From assembly GCA_938029995.1 (NCBI GenBank), contig CALHGI010000293.1, forward strand, positions 1-7,632: DNA of 7,632 nt, read 5' to 3'. Positions within the stretch are counted from its first letter, which is position 1, and each line of letters begins with the position of its first letter. This document shows, piece after piece, positions 1-6,058 of this stretch. Below the pieces are notes generated by a model. It was not told the origin of the DNA and ran no database searches. It saw only the letters and a list, made by a program, of their open reading frames with translations. The stretch comes from an uncultured cyanobacterium. Lineage in GTDB: Bacteria; Cyanobacteriota; Cyanobacteriia; Phormidesmidales; Phormidesmidaceae. The translations under genes were made by a program, and so were the position numbers.

Positions 1-1269
1 GGCCACCATACGGCACGCGAAGCCATGGCCATTGGCCTCAACTGGGTGTTAGCCCCGGTGGTGGATGTGAATAATAATCCGGCCAACCCGGTGATTAATG
101 TGCGGGCCTTTGGTGAGACGCCGGAGATTGTTACCCAGCTCACCCAGGCATTTATTGCTGGGGCCCAGGATTTTCCTGTGTTAACCACCGCTAAGCATTT
201 TCCTGGCCATGGGGATACCTCCATTGACTCTCACCTTAGTTTGCCGGTGATTGACCATGACCTCGGCAGACTAGAGCGGGTGGAGTTAGCGCCCTTTAGG
301 GGGGCCATTGACCCCGGGGGGGCTCCTGGGGTGGGTAAGCCCGTGGACAGTGTGATGACGGCCCATATTTGCCTAAGTGCCCTCGATCAGACGCATCCTG
401 CCACGTTGTCGCAGCCGATTCTGACGGGGCTATTGCGTCAGGAACTGGGGTTTGGTGGGCTGATTATCACCGATGCGCTGGTGATGGGGGCCATTACCGA
501 AACCTATGGCCCTTACGAAGCGGCGGTGTTGGCGGTGGAAGCAGGGGCCGATGTGGTGCTGATGCCAGGGGATGTGGAGGGATGCATTCAGGCAATTTGT
601 GAAGCGGTGCGGGTGGGGCGGTTGGATGAAGCGCAGATGCGGTCATCGGTGTCGCGGATTTGGCGGGCTAAGCATAAGGTGTCTGGGCCATTGGGCACTG
701 GTCCGTCCTGCCATGATTGGGAACCGGCTGAGCCCATGATCCAGGTCCAGCAGCTGGCCCAGCCGGATACGGTGGAACTGGCTAGGTCCATATTGCAGAC
801 CTCGAGTCGGCGAGGGGGAGGGGCGTTTGTGCCCCAGGAGCAGGGCCAGAATGTGATTTTAGTGGATGATGTTTTGGGCTGTCGGTATTTGCCGAGGACG
901 GCTGCGGCGATTTCTGTGCCCATGGGCTGGGACTATGGGTTGACGCTGTTGGATAGTCGGACGTCCCAAAGGCCGAAACCGGGTTTGCCCACATTGGTGC
1001 AGTTGTTTATTCGGGGCAATCCGTTTCGCAGTGGTCAGAATTTGGTGCAGTTGGCTGGCAAGTATGTGGAACTGCTGCTGACTGCGGGGGACTTGCAGGC
1101 CGTTGTGGTATATGGGAGTCCCTATGTGTTGGAGCAGTTGGCGTTGCCGGAGGAGATTCCCTGGGTATTTAGCTATGGGCAGATGCCCAGGGCGCAGTCT
1201 TTGGCGCTAGAGACTTTGGTGGGTGAAACGGTTGCTGTTGGGGCCGTGGATCGGAGCTTTACGGATTAG
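1..1269 (+). CDS. Glycoside hydrolase family 3 protein, NagZ-like beta-N-acetylhexosaminidase (5' partial)
   Basis: The frame is open from base 1, so the true start lies upstream. The ATG at base 25 is inside the conserved fold (INW-like GLNWVLAPVVDVNNNP follows at once), and roughly 100 or more N-terminal residues are missing. Counting the first codon as residue 1, the motif KHFPGHGDTSIDSH (residues 65-78) is the N-acetylhexosaminidase signature of GH3. Its Asp (226-228) and His (232-234) form the expected acid/base dyad. The nucleophile is the Asp of IITDALVMGAI (472-474). SVMTAHI is another barrel strand. About 170 residues follow the catalytic barrel, so this is longer than the compact Gram-negative NagZ and carries an extra C-terminal domain. 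The family removes terminal N-acetylglucosamine from muropeptides or other beta-N-acetylglucosaminides. A non-coding gap with hairpins separates it from the chemosensory genes, so a shared function is not implied. Family call is firm; exact substrate is inferred. Confidence 0.93.
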   Translation, partial: GHHTAREAMAIGLNWVLAPVVDVNNNPANPVINVRAFGETPEIVTQLTQAFIAGAQDFPVLTTAKHFPGHGDTSIDSHLSLPVIDHDLGRLERVELAPFRGAIDPGGAPGVGKPVDSVMTAHICLSALDQTHPATLSQPILTGLLRQELGFGGLIITDALVMGAITETYGPYEAAVLAVEAGADVVLMPGDVEGCIQAICEAVRVGRLDEAQMRSSVSRIWRAKHKVSGPLGTGPSCHDWEPAEPMIQVQQLAQPDTVELARSILQTSSRRGGGAFVPQEQGQNVILVDDVLGCRYLPRTAAAISVPMGWDYGLTLLDSRTSQRPKPGLPTLVQLFIRGNPFRSGQNLVQLAGKYVELLLTAGDLQAVVVYGSPYVLEQLALPEEIPWVFSYGQMPRAQSLALETLVGETVAVGAVDRSFTD

Positions 1270-1282
1270 CGGCGGTCCCTAG

Positions 1283-1308
1283 GCCCAGGGGGCGCTGGCC
1301 CCTCGGGC
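1283..1308 (+). terminator. GC-rich hairpin after the GH3 stop codon
   Basis: Starting 14 bases past the GH3 stop, GCCC plus AGGGG (1283-1291) pair with CCCCT plus GGGC (1299-1308), leaving one bulged C and a 7-base loop. The stem is nine GC-rich pairs. No T-run follows, so it may be a 3'-end stabilising or factor-dependent structure rather than a classical intrinsic terminator. Confidence 0.4.
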
Positions 1309-1362
1309 GACTTAAGCGGGCCGGTAGCACAGATAGGTCCTGGTTCCGTTGCGCTCTTAGGA

Positions 1363-1395
1363 GCCGTGTCGGTGGCCCACGGCATAAAATTTTAC
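1363..1395 (+). terminator. Hairpin followed by A/T-rich run, candidate terminator of the GH3 gene
   Basis: GCCGTG (1363-1368) and CACGGC (1378-1383) are perfect inverted copies around a 9-base loop. ATAAAATTTTAC follows directly. A GC-rich stem followed by T residues resembles an intrinsic terminator, but the T-run has only four T and starts six bases after the stem. Together with the hairpin at 1283-1308 it suggests that GH3 transcription ends before cheW. Confidence 0.4.
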
Positions 1396-1425
1396 TGAAT
1401 AAGCTTATACAACGCTGGGTATCAT
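1385..1425 (+). promoter_or_regulatory. Two adjacent 10-bp palindromes with a possible -10 box upstream of cheW
   Basis: TAAAATTTTA (1385-1394) and ATAAGCTTAT (1399-1408) are both perfect 10-bp palindromes, with centres 14 bases apart. Twelve bases further on, TATCAT (1420-1425) matches five of six bases of a TATAAT -10 box, preceded by GGG rather than TG. No good -35 hexamer lies 16-18 bases upstream, so a plain housekeeping promoter is not shown. The arrangement would fit an activator- or repressor-controlled promoter for the array, with about 140 bases of leader before the cheW ATG. This is inference from position and symmetry. Confidence 0.28.
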
Positions 1426-1564
1426 TAACTGAAGGTGAAACCTCGACTGCTGCTGCTCCAAACAATGGTTTCCTTAGCGAGATGTCGATGTAGGCTGCTG
1501 CAGCCAGATCAAGGCATTTCCTCAATCAGCAACGGCAGAATTCGTGCTTCTTTAGTTTTTATTC

Positions 1565-2062
1565 ATGGCTAATTTATTGCTACTGTTCCGCGTTGGCAAA
1601 GAGCGATATGCCATAAAAGCGTTATCCGTTGTGGAGGTTATTCCCAAGGTTAATCTCAGCAAAATTCACCAATCTCCCCCTAATATCGTTGGCCAATTTA
1701 ATTATCAAGGGCAGATTGTTCCCGTTCTTGACCTGAATCAACTCCTCGGTGGAATTGAATGTCGGCCGGTTTTGAGTACCCGCATTGTCCTGGTCAATCT
1801 GACCCAGGTGGGCGATACCCAGCAGCTTCTGGGGTTAATGGTTGAGCAGGTGACCGATACCCTGAGATGCGATCGCACCACACCGGTCCAAGATAGCGTG
1901 GCCCTATCACAAGCAGCCTACCTAGGAGAAAAATTGCTGTACGGAGAAGACATGATTCAATGTCTTTGCATTGACCAACTCCTGACGACCACTGTCTACA
2001 ACCAACTCTTAACCCCTATTGAGGCAGACAGTCATCCTATCGGTTCACCCGTTGTCAGCTAA
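1565..2062 (+). CDS. cheW: CheW-family adaptor protein (WspB-like)
   Basis: This 165-residue protein is a single CheW domain, the usual length of a stand-alone adaptor linking a chemoreceptor to CheA at the inner face of the membrane. The N-terminal strands read LLLFRVGKERYAIKALSVVEV and the central adaptor signature is IVGQFNYQGQIVPVLDL (residues 41-57), followed by the second barrel up to about residue 148. The start is well fixed: an in-frame TAG at 1553-1555 lies three codons upstream of the ATG and no alternative start intervenes. There is no Shine-Dalgarno sequence. The normally conserved Arg of the N-x-RG turn is Gln48. It is the first gene of the array, 70 bases before cheR. In the Wsp scheme it would correspond to WspB. 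Family is certain; the WspB equivalence rests on context. Confidence 0.93.
   Translation: MANLLLLFRVGKERYAIKALSVVEVIPKVNLSKIHQSPPNIVGQFNYQGQIVPVLDLNQLLGGIECRPVLSTRIVLVNLTQVGDTQQLLGLMVEQVTDTLRCDRTTPVQDSVALSQAAYLGEKLLYGEDMIQCLCIDQLLTTTVYNQLLTPIEADSHPIGSPVVS
1869..1876. repeat. HIP1 octamer GCGATCGC
   Basis: An intact copy of the highly iterated palindrome HIP1, over-represented in many cyanobacterial genomes, lies inside cheW. It is the only full copy I found in the window. It is weak but consistent evidence for a cyanobacterial source. Confidence 0.6.
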
Positions 2063-2132
2063 AAATTTTCGCTGTTGTTGATTTAGGAAATACATCGATC
2101 CGTAAACCACAAACCATGGCAGCCTCTTCCAG

Positions 2133-3449
2133 ATGAAACCAGACCGAGGATCAGCAACGCCTAATTTTTCATCGCCTCGGCAAGAGATCATGGCCCTACT
2201 GAGCCAGCACATGGGTCTGAATATTCAGTCTGTTGGGACGACAGCCATAGGCAGGGCCATTACCCAAGGCATTAAACTCTCGGGACTGAAGAATGACAAG
2301 GCCTACCTAGATCAACTTAAGGCCTCAAAATTAGCCTTAAAAGGACTCATAGAAGCCGTAGTTGTCCCAGAAACAAACTTCTTTCGAAATCCTGCATCCT
2401 TTGAGTACCTGTCCCAGCATGTGCTGAGCCTAGGCCAAACCAACCCTAGACATAAAACATTGCGCGTCTTGAGTTTGCCCTGCTCCAGTGGAGAAGAACC
2501 CTATTCCATTGCGATGACGTTGCTAGAGGCCGGTTTACCTTCAGCGAGTTTTCAAGTTGATGGGGTGGACATTAGCACCAAAGCATTAGCCGCGGCTCGC
2601 CAAGGGATTTACAACCGCTATTCCTTTCGAAATACGGCAACATTTTCACCCCAACATTATCTTGACCAGTACTTTACCCCTACAAGTCAAGGCACCTATC
2701 GCATTAACAATCTCGTCAGGGCCCGGGTCAAATTTCATCCAGGTAATCTATCAGATGCCATCTGCTTACCCAATTACGGTCCCTACGACATTATCTTTTG
2801 CCGTAATTTACTGATCTACTTTCATCAATCTGCCCGTGAACGCGCCCTCTACAATCTGTATCGTTTGCTAGTTCCCAACGGGCTATTGTTTATGGGCTAT
2901 GCAGAAACAAGCCATATTAATCAACGGAAATTTACATCACTGTCCGCCCCCCAGGCCTTTGTCTATCGCAAACTGTCCCAATGGCCTAACCAGACGAAGA
3001 CCGCTCCCGTCGCCTCTCCCCAAACGCGGCCATGGTCAAAGGGCATAAAACCCATTCAACCGACACGTCGTACTACTCACCAAGGTCAATCAAATCCGCC
3101 ATCCCAGCCACCAACACCCAATTCATTAAAGGATGGGGCATTGAATGGATTGGCAAAGATTCGCGCGTTAGCAGATGGCGGTCAATTAACCATGGCCTTA
3201 GAGCAGTGCGATGTGTATCTAAAAAAACATCCCATGAGTGCGGCGGCCTATCTCCTCCTGGGCGAAATTTATCATGCCCAAGGCAGTGACGAGCGGGCTG
3301 ATATCGCGTTTCATCGAGTACTTTATTTACAGCCTGATTGTGTTGAAGCGCTCACCCACCGTTTGTTACTCTGTGAACGAAAAGCCGATCATGCCGCGGC
3401 AAATCGCCTCCGTCAGCGACTAGAACGCTTAACCCAAACTAACGATTAA
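2133..3449 (+). CDS. cheR: CheR-type protein-glutamate O-methyltransferase with C-terminal TPR repeats (WspC-like)
   Basis: This 438-residue protein transfers methyl groups from S-adenosylmethionine to glutamates of chemoreceptors, setting their sensitivity. Residues about 14-75 form the helical CheR N-domain. ETNFFRN (80-86) and SLPCSSGEEPYSIAM (114-128) are the substrate and SAM-binding motifs, VDGVDIS (142-148) is the acidic motif II strand, and PYDIIFCRNLLIYF (217-230) is the conserved catalytic-core strand. After a Pro/Thr/Gln-rich linker (about 281-335) come two to three TPR-like helical pairs (about 338-433), the architecture of WspC and other alternative-function CheRs. The ATG at 2133 is the first start after an in-frame TAA at 2103-2105. 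No Shine-Dalgarno sequence is visible. The partner receptor, encoded next, ends without a tethering pentapeptide, so the TPR may serve for recruitment; that is inference. Confidence 0.95.
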   Translation: MKPDRGSATPNFSSPRQEIMALLSQHMGLNIQSVGTTAIGRAITQGIKLSGLKNDKAYLDQLKASKLALKGLIEAVVVPETNFFRNPASFEYLSQHVLSLGQTNPRHKTLRVLSLPCSSGEEPYSIAMTLLEAGLPSASFQVDGVDISTKALAAARQGIYNRYSFRNTATFSPQHYLDQYFTPTSQGTYRINNLVRARVKFHPGNLSDAICLPNYGPYDIIFCRNLLIYFHQSARERALYNLYRLLVPNGLLFMGYAETSHINQRKFTSLSAPQAFVYRKLSQWPNQTKTAPVASPQTRPWSKGIKPIQPTRRTTHQGQSNPPSQPPTPNSLKDGALNGLAKIRALADGGQLTMALEQCDVYLKKHPMSAAAYLLLGEIYHAQGSDERADIAFHRVLYLQPDCVEALTHRLLLCERKADHAAANRLRQRLERLTQTND

Positions 3450-3462
3450 TCAACCTGAACCA

Positions 3463-3488
3463 CAACCATCCATCGCTGGATTGGGTTG
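3463..3488 (+). terminator. Imperfect hairpin just after cheR
   Basis: CAACCATCC (3463-3471) can pair with GGATTGGGTTG (3478-3488), giving nine pairs with two single-base bulges and a 6-base loop, 13 bases past the cheR stop. No T-run follows directly. It may attenuate transcription or protect the upstream 3' end; it is a weak call. Confidence 0.27.
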
Positions 3489-3535
3489 GTCAACTTACCC
3501 ACAAAAAATTACTGTGGCTACATCAGGCATAACGG

Positions 3536-3563
3536 GTATTTTTAATACATAGCGATTTTTTTT
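3536..3563 (+). other. Small AT hairpin and T8 tract in the cheR-receptor gap
   Basis: GTATT (3536-3540) and AATAC (3544-3548) flank a TTT loop, and a run of eight T (3556-3563) follows seven bases later. The stem is too AT-rich for a confident terminator. It could be a leaky terminator or an AT-rich upstream element for a receptor promoter. The 159-base gap holds no ORF of note. Confidence 0.22.
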
Positions 3564-3608
3564 AATGTTATTGATTGTTGCCCCATTGTCCTCGTTTAAA
3601 GCTGATAG

Positions 3609-5243
3609 ATGATGCCATCCTCAAAGCCAAGGATTACCCTTACGATTGGCCAAACCCTTGGACTAGGGTTCGGTACGATTTGTGTTTTGATCTTTCTGAG
3701 TAATCTTTTTTCCCAATGGAGCCATCATCGTAAAACGATCGCCAATGAAAAAATCGCGATAGCCTATCAGATTCAATCAGATTTGCTGAAGTTAGAAAAA
3801 GACTTAACGGAAGCAGAAAGTGGTCAACGAGGGTTTCTATACACCAAAAAGGAAGGGTTTTTGGCCCCCTATAACTCTGCTGTCAAAAAAATTGATGACG
3901 ATATTCAGCATGTGGAAGGTTTACTCGACGATGACCTGCAAAAGCAGCGCCTGACTGCATTGAAGCAGCTGATTGAGGATAGGTTAACCTACCTGGGCGA
4001 AACGATTTCTTTGGCTAAGACTGGAGACGATAATACGGCGAAAGCCAGGGTGCTCTCTGCCCAAGGGCAGCGATTGGCGGCAGAGGTCAAAGCCGCCGTC
4101 ATCGAAATGGAAGTTGCAGAAGATGAAATTCTGGTCGCTCGGCAAAAGGCCGCCCAGCGGGCCCAAGTATTAGACAACGCCATTACCTGGAGCAGCACAG
4201 CCCTCGTTATTGCTGTCTGTCTGCTGGTTCTATGGTTAACCAACCAGGTGATCCAGCGGTCTTTAAAGAAAGCCGTGTCAGCGGCTGAAAGCATTGCCCA
4301 AGGGGATTTAACGCAGGTTATTGAATCTCCCTCTGACGACGCCATTGGTCGGGTGCTCATATCCATTAAAGATATGACCCAGAGCCTGAACAGTCTGATC
4401 TTTAAAGTGAGTCAATCGGGCATTCAGGTCACCAGTTCGGCGACTCAGATTGCAGCGTCTAGTCGTCAGCTAGAAAGTACGATGACTGAGCAGGCCGCTG
4501 CCACTAACCAAATTACAGCAACGGCGAAGGAAATTGCCGCCACCTCCGAGGACCTAGCCCAAGGGATGGAGCAACTGTCTACGGTTGCCAATAGCACAGC
4601 TGACATTGCCAGTGATGGCCAGCAAAGTTTGGTGCAGATGGAGGCAACCATCCGTCAGCTCTCTGATGCTACCAATGGCATTGCCACCAAGTTAGGTCTG
4701 ATTAATGAAAAGGCTAATAGCATTAATACGGTTGTAACCACCATTACCAAGGTGGCTGATCAGACTAACCTCTTGTCATTAAATGCGGCCATCGAAGCCG
4801 AGAAAGCAGGCGAATATGGGTCTGGTTTTTCGGTTGTTGCCCGTGAGATTCGTCGTCTTGCGGATCAAACAGCCGTGGCCACCCTGGAAATTGAGACGAT
4901 GGTACAGGATATGCAGTCATCTGTTTCCACCGGGGTGATGGAAATGGATAAGTTTAAGCAGGATATCGATCAGGGGGTGAATGAAGTCCAAACCATCGGT
5001 CACCAAGTCGGTACCGTGATTGACCAAATTCAAATGTTGACTCCTCAGTTTGACACCGTTAGTCAAGGTATGGAGACCCAGTCCCAGGGAGCGCAGCAGA
5101 TTCGTGAAGCGATGGAGCAGCTCAATGACACCTCTCAACAAACCATTGATGCCATGCAAGAAAGTAATCAATCAATTGTGTTATTGAATCAGGTGGTACA
5201 GTCTTTGCAAAATGAAATCTCACGGTTTAAGGTAACGGCGTAA
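3609..5243 (+). CDS. Methyl-accepting chemoreceptor with CHASE3-type sensor, HAMP and signalling domain (WspA-like)
   Basis: This 544-residue inner-membrane receptor detects a signal in the periplasm and controls CheA through CheW. Membrane helices are at about 13-33 and 192-213. The roughly 160 residues between them are an all-helical sensor with the CHASE3 signature [20 protein letters not shown] (69-88). HAMP covers about 211-265 (QGDL, DDAIG). The cytoplasmic coiled coil (about 270-540) carries the hairpin tip with [20 protein letters not shown] (385-404) and [26 protein letters not shown] (290-299) fits the methylation-site consensus. The tip wording, VMEMDKF motif and length match WspA. 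There is no C-terminal NWETF-like tail. The start is fixed by a TAG at 3606-3608 immediately before the ATG; a second ATG follows at 3612. No Shine-Dalgarno sequence is visible. Ligand or cue is unknown; Pseudomonas WspA responds to surface contact. Confidence 0.95.
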   Translation: MMPSSKPRITLTIGQTLGLGFGTICVLIFLSNLFSQWSHHRKTIANEKIAIAYQIQSDLLKLEKDLTEAESGQRGFLYTKKEGFLAPYNSAVKKIDDDIQHVEGLLDDDLQKQRLTALKQLIEDRLTYLGETISLAKTGDDNTAKARVLSAQGQRLAAEVKAAVIEMEVAEDEILVARQKAAQRAQVLDNAITWSSTALVIAVCLLVLWLTNQVIQRSLKKAVSAAESIAQGDLTQVIESPSDDAIGRVLISIKDMTQSLNSLIFKVSQSGIQVTSSATQIAASSRQLESTMTEQAAATNQITATAKEIAATSEDLAQGMEQLSTVANSTADIASDGQQSLVQMEATIRQLSDATNGIATKLGLINEKANSINTVVTTITKVADQTNLLSLNAAIEAEKAGEYGSGFSVVAREIRRLADQTAVATLEIETMVQDMQSSVSTGVMEMDKFKQDIDQGVNEVQTIGHQVGTVIDQIQMLTPQFDTVSQGMETQSQGAQQIREAMEQLNDTSQQTIDAMQESNQSIVLLNQVVQSLQNEISRFKVTA

Positions 5244-5273
5244 TTATTTGAGCGCGTGGCGGATCTTCGAGAT

Positions 5274-5292
5274 GGGTTTATCTGAGAAACCC
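5274..5292 (+). terminator. Perfect 6-bp hairpin 30 bases after the receptor stop
   Basis: GGGTTT (5274-5279) and AAACCC (5287-5292) pair perfectly around a 7-base loop, followed by CGATTTATT. This resembles a short intrinsic terminator with a poor T-run. Lying between two genes of one array, it more likely attenuates or marks an RNA processing boundary than ends transcription. Confidence 0.33.
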
Positions 5293-5336
5293 CGATTTAT
5301 TGCATCATCACCCTATTGGTGCATCCCCTAAATCGG
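5292..5336 (+). promoter_or_regulatory. Perfect 8-bp inverted repeat in the receptor-cheW2 gap
   Basis: CCGATTTA (5292-5299) and TAAATCGG (5329-5336) are exact inverted copies. Inside them CACC (5309-5312) and GGTG (5318-5321) make a small stem-loop, so the element could fold as a two-step hairpin. It abuts the hairpin at 5274-5292 and ends 47 bases before the preferred ATG of the next gene. It may be an RNA structure in the leader or a protein-binding site. Confidence 0.35.
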
Positions 5337-5383
5337 CAACGGCATTTGGACTTTGGGAGCACGTTGGGCAATCGGTCATTTCT

Positions 5384-6058
5384 ATGCAACAACACACCTG
5401 TTGGAATCAAATTGGCGTGTCGGGCGATCACAGTTGTCCCACCCTGACCACGGTGGTTCATTGTCAAAATTGTTCGGTGTATCGCCAGGCTGGGCGGGGA
5501 CTATTGGAACGTCCAATCCCAGAGGACTATGCCAATGAATGGACTGCCTTACTAGCCCAAGTTCGCAGCCAGCGGCAGGTGGGCGATCAACGTAGCTTAT
5601 CGATCAATATTTTCCGCCTAGGACGTGAATGGCTAGCCTTGCCGACCCATGTGATCAAACAGGTTCTTCCCACTAGACCCGTCCATTCTATTCCCCACCG
5701 TAGTAATCGCTTGCTGCGGGGCATTGTGAATGTGCAGGGGCATTTACTGCTGTGTGTCTCCCTATATGAGTTGTTGGGGATTGATGTTGGCCCATCCATG
5801 TCCCCCAAATCCATGGACAATGGTGAGCGTGATACCTACCTGTTAGTAGTCGAGAAGAATCAGGATGTTTGGGCGTTTGAAGTCGATAAGCTCTATGGGC
5901 TCCATCGTTGTACTGCCGATAGCCTGCGCAATGCCCCCGCCCTTGGCAGAAACCCATTGGGACGGTTTACCCAGGCAATCCTATCCTGGCAAGATGAAAA
6001 TGTGAGTTATCTGGATGAAGCGTGTTTGTTTGATGCTCTACAACAGGGAGCGCTATGA
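5384..6058 (+). CDS. cheW: CheW-family adaptor with Cys-rich N-terminal segment (WspD-like)
   Basis: From the ATG at 5384 this is 224 residues. The first 60 form a conserved cysteine-rich segment: CWNQIGVSGDHSCP, then HCQNC, then AGRGLLERPIPEDYANEWTA. Cys6, Cys18, His26, Cys27 and Cys30 are spaced like possible metal or redox ligands. This segment followed by a CheW domain (about 72-222, LLRGIVNVQGHLLLCVSL at 108-125) is the layout of WspD, the second adaptor of Wsp arrays. A TTG at 5300 would add 28 residues, but that stretch is poorly protein-like and overlaps the inverted repeat at 5292-5336, so I prefer the ATG, which also gives the usual family length. Neither start has a Shine-Dalgarno. 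The TGA overlaps the ATG of cheA by four bases. The conserved Arg of the N-x-RG turn is Gln119. Confidence 0.9.
   Translation: MQQHTCWNQIGVSGDHSCPTLTTVVHCQNCSVYRQAGRGLLERPIPEDYANEWTALLAQVRSQRQVGDQRSLSINIFRLGREWLALPTHVIKQVLPTRPVHSIPHRSNRLLRGIVNVQGHLLLCVSLYELLGIDVGPSMSPKSMDNGERDTYLLVVEKNQDVWAFEVDKLYGLHRCTADSLRNAPALGRNPLGRFTQAILSWQDENVSYLDEACLFDALQQGAL
6045..6050 (+). promoter_or_regulatory. Shine-Dalgarno AGGGAG for cheA
   Basis: AGGGAG lies four bases before the ATG at 6055 and inside the end of the preceding gene. It is the only clear ribosome binding site in the window. With the ATGA stop-start overlap it supports translational coupling of the adaptor and kinase. Confidence 0.6.

Noticed and set aside
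1270..1398. Read-through extension of GH3 past its TAG (about 42 open codons to a TGA)
   Set aside because: Gly/Pro/Ala-rich translation without domain likeness, and the region folds into hairpins; the TAG falls after a complete C-terminal domain.
1259..1525. Minus-strand 88-codon ORF across the GH3-cheW gap
   Set aside because: Composition is that expected of a GC-rich stretch, it overlaps hairpins, and it has no recognisable motif or ribosome site.
1270..1564. tRNA, riboswitch or known small RNA in the gap
   Set aside because: No cloverleaf, no recognisable riboswitch core and no Yfr-type motif; only simple hairpins are visible.
3571..3600. Sigma-70-like promoter TTGATT-18-TTTAAA before the receptor
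   Set aside because: Both hexamers match only four of six bases and the start point would coincide with the initiation codon.
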